Positions 34,261-42,928 of a stretch of DNA of 64,000 bases are shown piece by piece. This stretch comes from Pseudomonas sp. SG20056 (lineage in GTDB: Bacteria; Pseudomonadota; Gammaproteobacteria; Pseudomonadales; Pseudomonadaceae), in the NCBI RefSeq assembly GCF_031764535.1, contig NZ_CP134499.1, forward strand, positions 4,216,001 through 4,280,000. Reading direction: 5' to 3'. How positions within the stretch are numbered: the stretch's first letter is position 1; every line of letters starts with the position of its first letter. The translations under genes and the position numbers were made by a program. Under the pieces are notes generated by a model. It was not told where the DNA came from. It saw nothing but the letters and a program-made list of their open reading frames with translations, and made no database searches.

Positions 34261-35398
34261 TGGCCGCCACCTCGCTGAATGCACCGCGCTGAAACGCCAA
34301 CCAGACAAACAGCGCCGCGCCAATCGCCATCAGGATCGGCAGCGCATGGCCGCTGACCCACTGGCTCGCCGCACCGGTCGACAGCGGCCCAAGCAGACAG
34401 CCCGCGCCCCAGAGCAGGGCGATATGCGAGTTGGCGCGCACCAGGGCGTCGTCGCGGTAACGCTGCCCGACCAGAATCAGCGACAAGGTATACAGACCGC
34501 CCGCACTGGCACCGAACAGCACCAGCACCACCCAGATCAGCGGCGTGTGCAGCAATGCGGGAATGCTCAGGCTCGACAGCAACAGCACCACCCCACAGCA
34601 ACGGAACAGCGTCTGCCGAGGTACGCGGTCGGCCATCCAGCCAATCGGCAACTGCAGCGCCGCATCACCGACCACCACCACGCTGACCATGATCAACGCC
34701 ATTTGCTGGGCAAAGCCTTCGCGCACCAGATACACCGGCAACAACGTCAGCACCATGGCTTCGAATCCGGCAAACAGCACCACGGCCCAGGCAATTGCCG
34801 GCGAAGTGCGGCAGAACGCCAGAATGCCGCGCCCGGAAGCACTTTGCGCATCGACCTCAGGCGCGCCATCGCGACCCAATAGCAGCAAGCTGCCACCCAC
34901 CAGCAGCGCGGCGGAACACCAGAAGCCGCGATCACTTTCCGTGCCTAGCAGGGTGAGCAGCAGCGGCCCGCACAGCTGGCTGAGCGCAAAGCCGGTGCCA
35001 TACAGCGCCACCAGACGGCCGCGCAGACGGTCCTCGACCAGCTGATTGATCCAGCTTTCGCCGAGCACAAACACCACGGTCAAGGAGATGCCAATCAGCA
35101 GACGCAGCAGCAGCCACAGCGGATAGCTCGGCATCACGCTCAGCAGCGCAACCGACGCCGCACTGGCCAGCAGGCACAGGCGCAGGGTCTGCGGCGTGCC
35201 GAACCAGCCGGCCATGTGCCCAGTGAGACGCGCCCCGACCAGCACGCCAATCGCCGGCATGCCCGCCATCACGCCAATGGCAAAGGGGCCATAACCCCAG
35301 GCTTCAAGGCGAAACGACACCAGCGGCAGCGTCACGCCCAGCGCCAACCCGACGATCACCACCGCCGCGCTGACGGCGAAATAGGTCATCCAATTCAT
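34250..35398 (-). CDS. Major facilitator superfamily transporter
   Basis: Product of 382 residues with about 12 hydrophobic segments, typical of the YcaD-like branch of MFS transporters. The loop between TM2 and TM3 carries GARLTGHMAGWFG, near the MFS motif A position. The start at 35398 has GGAG 7 nt upstream; an in-frame ATG at 35479 adds 27 polar residues. Its last 11 nt overlap the convergent MocR-type gene. The substrate is unknown; the neighbourhood of polyamine genes is suggestive but not proof. Upstream is a long palindrome, not another gene. Confidence 0.85.
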   Translation of the reverse strand: MNWMTYFAVSAAVVIVGLALGVTLPLVSFRLEAWGYGPFAIGVMAGMPAIGVLVGARLTGHMAGWFGTPQTLRLCLLASAASVALLSVMPSYPLWLLLRLLIGISLTVVFVLGESWINQLVEDRLRGRLVALYGTGFALSQLCGPLLLTLLGTESDRGFWCSAALLVGGSLLLLGRDGAPEVDAQSASGRGILAFCRTSPAIAWAVVLFAGFEAMVLTLLPVYLVREGFAQQMALIMVSVVVVGDAALQLPIGWMADRVPRQTLFRCCGVVLLLSSLSIPALLHTPLIWVVLVLFGASAGGLYTLSLILVGQRYRDDALVRANSHIALLWGAGCLLGPLSTGAASQWVSGHALPILMAIGAALFVWLAFQRGAFSEVAAIKA

Positions 35399-35589
35399 TT
35401 TTTCACTCCATTCCCTGGCCCGCGTGGCACCCGCTGCACAGATGCAAAACGGCCGGACTCCATAGGAACCCGGCCGCAAATGGATTTAATGGAGCCAACC
35501 CCGTCAGAGCTACGGGACTAAGGCCAGGACCAACGACCAGCGGGAGTAACAGCCGCAGGCTGGCCCGCAGGATGAGCGCCAGCGAATCA

Positions 35590-35651
35590 GGCGTCCCGGA
35601 GCTTTTAAGCGCAGCGTACTGCAGTACGTGAGCATTAAAAGCGAGGACGCC
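35590..35651. repeat. Long imperfect palindrome, intergenic
   Basis: Three nested arm pairs make a 62-nt hairpin: GGCGTCC/GGACGCC (35590-35596, 35645-35651), GCTTTTAA/TTAAAAGC (35601-35608, 35635-35642), and a perfect 14-bp central palindrome CGTACTGCAGTACG (35615-35628). It lies in the 293-nt space between the MFS gene and the aldehyde dehydrogenase gene, 40 nt past the latter's stop. It may end that transcript, but it has no T-run and looks like a repeated element. Confidence 0.75.
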
Positions 35652-35691
35652 ACGCAGCATGGCCGACGGCCCGGAGGTCGTCCCGGTAGCG

Positions 35692-37185
35692 TTACAGCTT
35701 GATCCAGGTCGCCTTGATCTCGGTGTACTTGTCGAAGGCATGCAGGGACTTGTCGCGGCCATTGCCCGACTGCTTGAAGCCACCGAACGGCGCGGTCATG
35801 TCACCACCGTCGTACTGGTTGACCCACATGCTGCCGACGCGCAGCGCCTTGGCGGCCAGGTGCGCCTTGGACAGGTTGCTGGTCCAGATGGCGGCCGCCA
35901 GGCCATAGATGCTGTCGTTGGCAATCGCGATAGCTTCTTCAGTGCTGTCGAACGGAATCACCGTCAGCACCGGGCCGAAGATTTCTTCCTGCGCGATGCG
36001 CATGGCGTTGTGTGCGTCATCGAAGATGGTCGGCTCAACATACTGGCCACCCGTTTCTTCCAGGGTGCGCTTGCCGCCGCAGAGCAGCTTGGCCTGATCC
36101 TTGTGGCCGGCATCGATATAGCCAAGCACGGCATTCAGGTGACCCGCATCGACCAGCGCGCCGACCTTGGTGTCCGGGTCCAGGGCGTGACCGGCTTTCC
36201 AGTCCTGCATGGCTTCCAGCACCATCGGCATGAATTTATCTTTGATCGAACGCTCTACCAGCAGACGCGAGCCAGCGGTGCACATCTCGCCCTGGTTGAA
36301 GCAGATCGCTGCAGCAGCAGCCTCGGCTGCGGCCTTGAGGTCCGGCGCATCGGCGAAGACGATATTCGCGCTCTTGCCGCCGGCCTCCAGCCAGACGCGC
36401 TTCATGTTCGATTCGCCAGCGTAGATCATCAGCTGCTTGGCGATCTTGGTCGAACCGGTGAACACCAGGGTGTCGACATCCATATGCAGCGCCAGCGCCT
36501 TGCCAACGGTATGACCGTAACCCGGCAGCACGTTGAGCACGCCCGCCGGAATGCCGGCATCCAGCGCGAGCTGGGCCATGCGCAGAGCGGTCAGTGGGGA
36601 TTTCTCGGATGGTTTGACGATCACCGAGTTGCCGGTGGCAAGGGCCGGACCGAGCTTCCAGGCGGTCATGATCATCGGGAAGTTCCACGGCACGATGGCC
36701 GCCACCACGCCCACCGGTTCGCGGGTCACCAGGCCCAGCTCGTCGTGCGGAGTAGCCGCCACTTCATCGTAGATCTTGTCGACCGCTTCACCACTCCAGC
36801 GAATCGCCCGCGAGGCACCTGGCACGTCGACACCCAGCGCGTCGCTGATCGGCTTGCCCATGTCTAGGGTTTCCAGAAGGGCCAACTCTTCAGCGTGCTG
36901 ATCCATCAGGTCGGCAAAACGGATCATGATGCGCTTGCGCTGCGCCGGTGCCATACGCGACCAGACGCCAGACTCGAAGGTGGCGCGGGCATCCGCGACG
37001 GCCAACTCGGCATCGGCCAGGTCACAGCTGGCTACCAGGCCGAGCAGGCGTCCGTCGACCGGGCTGATGCACTCAAAGGTGGCCCCGGAGACAGCGGCGC
37101 GGTACTCGCCATGAACAAAGGCACGGCCTTCGATCTTCAGGTTCTTAGCGCGCTGCTCCCAGTCGGCACGAGTCAGGCTAGTCAT
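35692..37185 (-). CDS. pauC: Gamma-glutamyl-aminobutyraldehyde dehydrogenase (PauC)
   Basis: NAD(P)-dependent aldehyde dehydrogenase of 497 residues. In the gamma-glutamyl polyamine pathway it oxidises the aldehyde made by PauB. Catalytic Cys is in FNQGEMCTAGSR, the general-base Glu in WLEAGGKS, and the cofactor segments are IVPWNFP and FTGSTKIAKQ. The C-terminal GGFKQSGNGRDKSLHAFDKYTEIKATWI is typical of PuuC/PauC (also called KauB). The start at 37185 has GAGGA 7 nt upstream; an upstream in-frame ATG at 37230 is not supported. Divergent from a cupin gene. Broad substrate range is known for the family. Confidence 0.88.
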   Translation of the reverse strand: MTSLTRADWEQRAKNLKIEGRAFVHGEYRAAVSGATFECISPVDGRLLGLVASCDLADAELAVADARATFESGVWSRMAPAQRKRIMIRFADLMDQHAEELALLETLDMGKPISDALGVDVPGASRAIRWSGEAVDKIYDEVAATPHDELGLVTREPVGVVAAIVPWNFPMIMTAWKLGPALATGNSVIVKPSEKSPLTALRMAQLALDAGIPAGVLNVLPGYGHTVGKALALHMDVDTLVFTGSTKIAKQLMIYAGESNMKRVWLEAGGKSANIVFADAPDLKAAAEAAAAAICFNQGEMCTAGSRLLVERSIKDKFMPMVLEAMQDWKAGHALDPDTKVGALVDAGHLNAVLGYIDAGHKDQAKLLCGGKRTLEETGGQYVEPTIFDDAHNAMRIAQEEIFGPVLTVIPFDSTEEAIAIANDSIYGLAAAIWTSNLSKAHLAAKALRVGSMWVNQYDGGDMTAPFGGFKQSGNGRDKSLHAFDKYTEIKATWIKL

Positions 37186-37438
37186 TGCTACATCCTCTAT
37201 CGCTAGTAAAGCGCCGCAGGTCGGCCGCACGCGCTGTCAATTATTCTGCATGGGACCTTACGGCCCAATCCTGTCGGCAACACTAAACTAGAGCCCTGCA
37301 CACTTCCAATATTTTTTACAAAAACTGGCAAACCCGCCTTGTTATGTGTGCTTTATTAAACATAGACTGCCGAAATCGTCACCCCAACCGACAACAAGCC
37401 TGGCCTTAACAGGCGCTCAATCCCTACCGGACATGCTT

Positions 37439-37804
37439 ATGAACATCGAAAAGATCGTCGACTTCGCCACCGCCACCACCGCCCCGGAGCACTATCGCCC
37501 AGCGGCGGAAAAAGTCCTCAAGGGTGACCCCGAGCAAAGTGTGCGCAACCACTACGGCAGCCCGTGTGGGCAGTTCAATGCAGGGATCTGGGAAGGCGAC
37601 ATCGGCCACTGGACCATCAACTACACCGAACACGAATACTGCGAGATTTTGCAGGGTGTCTCGGTGCTGCGCGACAAGGACGGCAACGCCAAGACCCTAC
37701 GTGCCGGCGACCGCTTCGTGATCCCGGCCGGTTTCTCCGGCACCTGGGAAGTGCTGGAACCCTGTCGCAAGGTCTATGTGATCTTCGAGCAAGCCAGCCA
37801 CTGA
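37439..37804 (+). CDS. Cupin domain protein, unknown function
   Basis: Product of 121 residues with one cupin domain of the EutQ/DUF861 type: GIWEGDIGHWTINYTEHEYCEILQG forms the first cupin motif and AGDRFVIPAGFSGTWEVLEPCRKVYVIFE the second. Metal binding would use His/Glu of the first motif. It is divergent from pauC, an arrangement I recall in other pseudomonads, so it may take part in amine use, but no reaction is known. The start at 37439 (MNIEKIVDF) is six nt after another in-frame ATG; the ribosome binding site is weak for both. Confidence 0.75.
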   Translation: MNIEKIVDFATATTAPEHYRPAAEKVLKGDPEQSVRNHYGSPCGQFNAGIWEGDIGHWTINYTEHEYCEILQGVSVLRDKDGNAKTLRAGDRFVIPAGFSGTWEVLEPCRKVYVIFEQASH

Positions 37805-37827
37805 TCGCTATTCATGCGTCACCCTTC

Positions 37828-37849
37828 GCCCGCCTTGCGCGGGCTTTTT
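37828..37849 (+). terminator. Intrinsic terminator of the cupin gene
   Basis: GCCCGC (37828-37833) and GCGGGC (37839-37844) with a 5-nt loop are followed by TTTTT. It lies 24 nt after the cupin stop codon. Confidence 0.8.
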
Positions 37850-37946
37850 ATTGCCTGTGACTCCAGCGACCAGTTGCGGACAATGCGAAATCCAAGCACC
37901 TCACTCACCTCTGACGCCAAGCTGCCTGAGCTGAATGCCGGGCAAG

Positions 37947-37975
37947 AAAAAGCCCGCCATATAGGCGGGCTTTTT
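37947..37975. terminator. Bidirectional intrinsic terminator after rpmG
   Basis: A perfect 12-bp stem (37947-37958 with 37964-37975; A-run, GCCCGCC, complement, T-run) has a 5-nt loop. It mainly ends the rpmB-rpmG transcript on the minus strand, 20 nt past the rpmG stop, and can back up the cupin terminator on the plus strand. Confidence 0.9.
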
Positions 37976-37994
37976 CGGCAAGGAGCCAGATCAA

Positions 37995-38150
37995 TTACTT
38001 GATCTTACCTTCCTTGTAGATCACGTGCTTACGCACAACCGGATCGAATTTTTTGATTTCGATTTTGTCCGGAGTGGTGCGCTTGTTTTTGTCGGTAGTG
38101 TAGAAGTGACCAGTACCGGCACTCGAGATCAAACGGATCAATTCACGCAT
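37995..38150 (-). CDS. rpmG: Ribosomal protein L33
   Basis: 50S ribosomal protein of 51 residues (MRELIRLISSAGTGHFYTTDKNKR..., ending KHVIYKEGKIK). It has no CXXC pairs, so it is the zinc-independent form. AAGGGGA lies just before the ATG at 38150; the longer in-frame start at 38183 would overlap rpmB. It follows rpmB by 10 nt in a two-gene operon, the usual order in Gammaproteobacteria. Confidence 0.97.
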   Translation of the reverse strand: MRELIRLISSAGTGHFYTTDKNKRTTPDKIEIKKFDPVVRKHVIYKEGKIK

Positions 38151-38160
38151 GACTTTCCCC

Positions 38161-38397
38161 TTAAACCTTTTCGCCGCGAGCACGCAGCTCGGACAGAACT
38201 ACGTCAATACCACGCTTGTCGATGCAACGCATGCCTTTGGCAGAAACGCGCAGACGTACGAAACGGTTCTCAGACTCGACCCAGAAGCGATGATGCTGCA
38301 GGTTCGGCAGGAAACGACGACGGGTTTTGTTGTTTGCGTGGGAAATGTTATTCCCGGTTACCGGACCCTTACCGGTAACTTGACAGACTCTCGACAT
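38161..38397 (-). CDS. rpmB: Ribosomal protein L28
   Basis: 50S ribosomal protein of 78 residues, starting MSRVCQVTGKGPVTGNNISHANNKTRRRF, the standard L28 N-terminus. It is the first gene of the rpmB-rpmG operon. AGGG lies 8 nt before the ATG. A good sigma-70 promoter (38542-38570) lies about 140 nt upstream, leaving a leader with a small hairpin. Confidence 0.97.
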   Translation of the reverse strand: MSRVCQVTGKGPVTGNNISHANNKTRRRFLPNLQHHRFWVESENRFVRLRVSAKGMRCIDKRGIDVVLSELRARGEKV

Positions 38398-38742
38398 GCC
38401 TCAGCCCTCTAAAACCACATGCCCAACCCGGCATGGGTTGGCCGCTAATATTCAATCTTGGCGCTTAACGCCGCGTATCTCGAGGGTCTTACCGGCCGTA
38501 CCTGAAAGCGCAAGAACCGGGCCCCTACAAAAGAGCGCTGCTTTATACCAGAAACCCCCCAGCGCAACAAGGTTAAACGTACTTTACCCGGCAAAGACCA
38601 ACTCGCAATTCCAGCGCCCAGGCCAGCAGGTAGCGGCAATAGCGCAGATCGACCACTCGTCGCCAAGACAGATTGCTCTGCCGCCGGATTATGGCCTAGG
38701 GTAAGACCCTCGCCCGCGCACCATCCTGTTCAGGAGTTTGCC
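38398..38742. other. Divergent promoter region, rpmB and peptide-binding gene
   Basis: About 345 bases without a gene. It holds the rpmB promoter, a 7-bp hairpin in the rpmB leader (CCAACCC 38423-38429 with GGGTTGG 38435-38441), and on the right the upstream region of the solute-binding protein gene with its AGGAG ribosome binding site. I see no small gene or repeated element in the rest. Confidence 0.6.
38542..38570 (-). promoter_or_regulatory. Sigma-70 promoter of rpmB-rpmG
   Basis: On the minus strand TTGTTG (38565-38570) and TATAAA (38542-38547) are separated by exactly 17 nt. The predicted transcript starts near 38535 and has a leader of about 138 nt before rpmB. Strength and position suit a ribosomal protein operon. 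Confidence 0.7.
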
Positions 38743-40332
38743 ATGCGTCTTGCCGCCCTACCGTTATTGCTCGCCCCGCTACTTGCTCCGATTCTGGCCC
38801 AGGCCAGCACGCTCAGCGTCTGTACAGAAGCCAGCCCGGATGGTTTCGACGTGGTGCAGTACAACTCGCTGACCACCACCAACGCCTCGGCTGACGTATT
38901 AATGAACCGCCTGGTGGATTTCGATGCTGTCAGCGGCACATTGCAGCCGAGCCTGGCACAGGCCTGGGAGGTCAGCCCGGATGGCCTGAGCTACAGCTTC
39001 ACCCTGCGCCCGGACGTGCAGTTCCACCAAACCGACTATTTCAGCCCCAGCCGCCCGCTGAATGCCGATGACGTGCTATTCAGCTTTCAGCGCATGCTCG
39101 ACCCGACCCACCCCTGGCACAAGGTCGCCCCCAGTGGCTATCCACACGCCCAGTCGATGCAGCTGCCGAGCCTGATCAAAAGCATCGACAAGACCGGCGA
39201 ACACAGCCTGCGCTTTAGCCTTAACCGCGCGGATGCGACCTTCCTCGCCACCCTGAGCATGGGCTTCGCTTCTGTTTATTCCGCCGAATACGCCGCGCAA
39301 CTGCTGGCGGCCGGCACCCCGCAAGCGCTCAACAGCCAGCCGATTGGCAGCGGGCCGTTCGTCTTCAAGCGTTTCCAGAAGGACGCCAGCGTGCGCTACA
39401 GCGCCAACCCGAACTACTTCGCGGGCAAGCCTGCGGTGGACAACCTGGTGTTCGCCATCACCCCGGACGCCAACGTGCGCCTGCAGAAGTTGCGCCGCGG
39501 CGAATGCCATATCGCCCTGTCGCCGAAACCGCAGGACGTGCAGTCGATCAGCGGCGATAGCAATCTACAGAGCGCGCATACCGCTGCCTTTATGACCGCA
39601 TTCGTCGGCATCAACAGCCAGCACCCGCCGCTGGACCAGCCCGCCGTGCGCCAGGCAATCAACCTGGCCTTCGACAAAGCCAGCTACCTGAAAGCGGTAT
39701 TCGAGAACAGCGCCGAGGCCGCTAACGGCCCCTACCCGCCGAATACCTGGAGCTACGCCAGCGAGCTGCCTGGATACCCGCACAACCCGGAGAAAGCCCG
39801 CGAACTGCTGAAGTCTGCCGGTCTGGCCGATGGTTTCACCACCACCATCTGGACTCGCCCTACCGGCAGCGTGCTCAACCCCAACCCGAGCCTGGGCGCA
39901 CAACTGCTGCAGGCAGACCTCGCCAAGGTCGGCATCAAGGCGGAAATCCGTGTGATCGAGTGGGGCGAGCTGATTCGCCGCGCCAAGGCCGGCGAGCACG
40001 ACCTGCTGTTTATGGGCTGGGCCGGTGACAACGGTGATCCGGACAACTTCCTCACCCCGCAATTTGCCTGCGCCTCGCTTGAGTCCGGGCTGAACTTCGC
40101 CCGTTATTGCGACCCGCAACTGGACAAGCTGATCGCCGATGGCAAAAGCACCAGCGACCAGACTCAGCGCAGTCAGATATATAAAGAAGCGCAGCAGATC
40201 ATCCAGCAGCAGGCGCTGTGGCTACCACTGGCCCACCCGACCGCCTATGCGCTGACGCGCAAACAGGTCGAGGGTTACCAGGTCAGTCCGTTCGGTCGCC
40301 AGGACTTTTCCAAAGTGCGCCTGAAGCCTTAG
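38743..40332 (+). CDS. Peptide ABC transporter substrate-binding protein
   Basis: Periplasmic binding protein of 529 residues, family 5 (DppA/OppA type), that delivers di- or oligopeptides to an ABC permease. The signal peptide is residues 1-22 (LPLLLAPLLAPILAQA). Family signatures include the LAQAWEVSPDGLSYSFTLRPDVQFH segment and NADDVLFSFQRMLDP, then FVGINSQHPPLDQPAVRQAINLAFDK. AGGAG precedes the ATG. No permease or ATPase genes are adjacent, so it must work with a transporter encoded elsewhere, as for several Pseudomonas dipeptide-binding proteins. Its stop codon overlaps the radC stop by 4 nt. Confidence 0.9.
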   Translation: MRLAALPLLLAPLLAPILAQASTLSVCTEASPDGFDVVQYNSLTTTNASADVLMNRLVDFDAVSGTLQPSLAQAWEVSPDGLSYSFTLRPDVQFHQTDYFSPSRPLNADDVLFSFQRMLDPTHPWHKVAPSGYPHAQSMQLPSLIKSIDKTGEHSLRFSLNRADATFLATLSMGFASVYSAEYAAQLLAAGTPQALNSQPIGSGPFVFKRFQKDASVRYSANPNYFAGKPAVDNLVFAITPDANVRLQKLRRGECHIALSPKPQDVQSISGDSNLQSAHTAAFMTAFVGINSQHPPLDQPAVRQAINLAFDKASYLKAVFENSAEAANGPYPPNTWSYASELPGYPHNPEKARELLKSAGLADGFTTTIWTRPTGSVLNPNPSLGAQLLQADLAKVGIKAEIRVIEWGELIRRAKAGEHDLLFMGWAGDNGDPDNFLTPQFACASLESGLNFARYCDPQLDKLIADGKSTSDQTQRSQIYKEAQQIIQQQALWLPLAHPTAYALTRKQVEGYQVSPFGRQDFSKVRLKP

Positions 40333-41003
40333 AGCCAACCGTACTCGGCCATCGACAGCGGCTCACCGTCGCCGACGATAAAGTGGTCGAGTACGCGCAC
40401 GTCCACCAGCTCCAGCGCTTCTTTCAGGCGGCGGGTCAGCACCCGATCCACCTGACTGGGCTCGGCGACACCGGATGGATGGTTGTGGGTCAGGATCAAC
40501 GCCGCCGCGTTATGCGCTAACGCGCGTTTGACCACCTGCCGGGGATAGACACTGGCACTGTCGATGGAGCCGTGAAACAGCGCTTCGAACGCCAGCACGC
40601 GGTGCTTGGCATCGAGAAACAGGCAGCCAAACACCTCGTGAGGCTCATGGCGTAACAGAGCTTTCAGGTAATCACGCACGGCCTGCGGGCTTTCCAGCGC
40701 CGAATCGCGGCGCAATTGCTCGGCCAGGTGTCGTCGTGCCATCTCCAGCACCGCCTGCAACTGGGCGAATTTGGCCGGCCCCAGCCCCAGGCGCTGGCTG
40801 AACGACGGCAGATCAGCCTGCAACAGGGCGCGCAGGCTACCGAAATCACCCAAGAGATGCCGCGCCAGGTCGACCGCACTCTGCCCGGCCACCCCGGTAC
40901 GCAGGAAAATCGCCAACAGTTCGGCGTCGGTCAAGGTGACGGCACCCTGAGCCAGAAGTTTTTCCCGCGGCCGCTCGGCCGCCGGCCAATCACGAATACT
41001 CAT
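40329..41003 (-). CDS. radC: RadC family JAB-domain protein
   Basis: Product of 224 residues. The N-terminal helix-hairpin-helix region (about 20-95) contains LTDAELLAIFLRTG; the C-terminal JAB/MPN domain has the metal motif HNHPSGVAEPSQVD with an upstream Glu. Despite its name, a DNA repair role is doubtful; function unknown. The start at 41003 (MSIRDWPAAERPREKLL) fits the family; longer in-frame extensions run under coaBC and are not real. It is divergent from coaBC and convergent with the peptide-binding gene. Confidence 0.92.
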   Translation of the reverse strand: MSIRDWPAAERPREKLLAQGAVTLTDAELLAIFLRTGVAGQSAVDLARHLLGDFGSLRALLQADLPSFSQRLGLGPAKFAQLQAVLEMARRHLAEQLRRDSALESPQAVRDYLKALLRHEPHEVFGCLFLDAKHRVLAFEALFHGSIDSASVYPRQVVKRALAHNAAALILTHNHPSGVAEPSQVDRVLTRRLKEALELVDVRVLDHFIVGDGEPLSMAEYGWL

Positions 41004-41193
41004 CACACCTCCATGTGTGCTAAAAGGCGCGACAACGCGCCACGCCAGCGCGCGCAAAGCCAAGCCAGGCAAGCACTTGGCAGCGCTACTCGCATACAAC
41101 CCTTGTGCTATCGTAGCCCAACTTTTGCGCGGCGCCTGACCTGGGGAGGTGTCAGCGTCGCGGTGTATATCCATCTTCATAAAAGGCAGGCCT

Positions 41194-42402
41194 ATGCAGC
41201 GGCTGTATCGGAAACGCATCATTGTTGGCGTGGGCGGCGGTATTGCCGCATATAAGAGTGCCGAGCTGATTCGCCGACTCAAGGACCAGGGCGCCGACGT
41301 GCGCGTGGTCATGACCAAAGGTGGTCGCGAATTCATCACCCCGCTAACCCTCCAGGCCCTCTCCGGGCATCCGGTACACCTCGATCTGCTCGACCCTGAA
41401 GCCGAAGCCGCGATGGGCCATATCGAGCTGGCGCGCTGGGCTGACCTGGTGCTGATTGCCCCGGCCACGGCCGACCTGATGGCGCGCCTGGCACAGGGCG
41501 TGGCCGATGACCTGCTGACCACCCTGGTGCTGGCCACCGATGCCCCCGTCGCCCTGGCACCGGCAATGAACCAGGCAATGTGGCGCGACCCGGCCACCCA
41601 GGCCAACGCCGCACTGCTGGCCGCACGCGGGCTGCACCTGTTCGGCCCAGCCGCCGGCAGCCAGGCCTGCGGCGATGTTGGCCTAGGCCGCATGCTTGAA
41701 GCCGAACAACTGGTGCAATGCGCCGCCGATTGCTTCCAGCACCAGGCGTTGACCGGTAAACATGTGCTGATTACTGCCGGCCCAACCCAGGAAAACATTG
41801 ATCCGGTGCGCTATATCACCAACCACAGCTCCGGCAAGATGGGCTTTGCTCTCGCCGAAGCGGCCGCCGAGGCCGGTGCCAAAGTCACCCTGATCAGCGG
41901 CCCGGTGCACCTGCCCACCCCCGAGCGCGTTACTCGCATCAACGTCACCAGCGCCCGCGACATGCTCGCCGCCTGTGAAGCTGCGATGCCCTGCGACCTG
42001 CTTATCGCCGCCGCTGCGGTGGCCGATTACCGCCCGGAAGTGGTCGCCCAGCACAAATTGAAAAAAGACCCCACCAGCGGCGACGGCCTGCTCCTGCAAA
42101 TGGTGCGTAACCCAGATATTCTCGCCACCCTGGCGGGGCGTAGCGACCGGCCGTTCAGCGTCGGTTTTGCCGCCGAAACCGAGAACCTGCTGGAATACGC
42201 CTCGCGCAAGCTGCGCGACAAGAATCTCGACCTGATCGTCGCCAATGACGTGGCCAATCCCAGCATCGGCTTCAATAGCGAAGAAAACGCCATCACCATC
42301 ATCGACCGTGAACTTCAACAAAGCAGCTTCGCCCAGACCAGCAAAAGCAAGATTGCCCGCCAGCTGGTGAGTTTTATTGCCGAGCGCATGGCCAGCTGCT
42401 GA
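41194..42402 (+). CDS. coaBC: Bifunctional CoaBC (PPC synthetase/decarboxylase)
   Basis: Fused enzyme of 402 residues for two steps of coenzyme A synthesis: joining cysteine to 4'-phosphopantothenate and decarboxylating the product. The N-terminal CoaC half (about 1-190) has the FMN-binding GVGGGIAAYKSAELIRRLK and the active-site Cys in GSQACGDVGLGRM. The C-terminal CoaB half has TAGPTQENIDPVRYITNHSSGKMG. AAGGCAGG lies just before the ATG at 41194; the upstream ATG at 41149 is not supported. The dut gene starts 26 nt after its stop. Confidence 0.95.
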   Translation: MQRLYRKRIIVGVGGGIAAYKSAELIRRLKDQGADVRVVMTKGGREFITPLTLQALSGHPVHLDLLDPEAEAAMGHIELARWADLVLIAPATADLMARLAQGVADDLLTTLVLATDAPVALAPAMNQAMWRDPATQANAALLAARGLHLFGPAAGSQACGDVGLGRMLEAEQLVQCAADCFQHQALTGKHVLITAGPTQENIDPVRYITNHSSGKMGFALAEAAAEAGAKVTLISGPVHLPTPERVTRINVTSARDMLAACEAAMPCDLLIAAAAVADYRPEVVAQHKLKKDPTSGDGLLLQMVRNPDILATLAGRSDRPFSVGFAAETENLLEYASRKLRDKNLDLIVANDVANPSIGFNSEENAITIIDRELQQSSFAQTSKSKIARQLVSFIAERMASC

Positions 42403-42428
42403 CGCCCACTTACCGAACAGAGCCCGAT

Positions 42429-42884
42429 ATGCACGCCTTACAAGCCAAGATCCTCGACCCGCGCCTGGGCACCGAATTTCCGCTGCCGCACTACGCCACA
42501 CCGGGCTCCGCCGGCCTCGACCTGCGTGCCATGCTCAAGCAGGATCTGGTGCTGGAGCCTGGGCAAACCGTGTTGATCCCCACCGGCCTGTCCATCTACA
42601 TCGGCGACCCTGGCCTCGCCGCGATGATCCTGCCGCGCTCGGGCCTGGGTCACAAACACGGCATCGTGCTGGGAAACCTCGTCGGACTGATCGACTCGGA
42701 CTATCAGGGCGAATTGATGGTGTCCTGCTGGAACCGCGGGCAGAGCGCCTTCACCGTCGCAATCGGCGAGCGTATTGCCCAACTGATTCTGGTACCGGTG
42801 GTACAGGCGCATTTCGAACTGGTTGAACAGTTCGATGAGAGCCAGCGCGGCGCAGGCGGCTTCGGCCACTCCGGTAGCCATTGA
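42429..42884 (+). CDS. dut: dUTP diphosphatase
   Basis: Trimeric dUTPase of 151 residues that hydrolyses dUTP to dUMP. All five conserved motifs are visible: GSAGLDLRA, LPRSGLGHKHGI, GNLVGLIDSDYQGEL, GERIAQLIL and the C-terminal RGAGGFGHSG. It lies 26 nt after coaBC and 44 nt before algC, so the coaBC-dut-algC-argB run may share transcripts. The gene order is conserved in Pseudomonas. Confidence 0.96.
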   Translation: MHALQAKILDPRLGTEFPLPHYATPGSAGLDLRAMLKQDLVLEPGQTVLIPTGLSIYIGDPGLAAMILPRSGLGHKHGIVLGNLVGLIDSDYQGELMVSCWNRGQSAFTVAIGERIAQLILVPVVQAHFELVEQFDESQRGAGGFGHSGSH

Positions 42885-42928
42885 TTGCCTTAATCTAATT
42901 CCAGGATGAATTGCCGAGGAGGCGTTGC

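Noticed and set aside
35403..35783. A 126-residue minus-strand reading frame across the palindrome
   Set aside because: It overlaps the aldehyde dehydrogenase 3' end in another frame, has no ribosome binding site and is explained by the GC-rich repeat. Likely a spurious protein.
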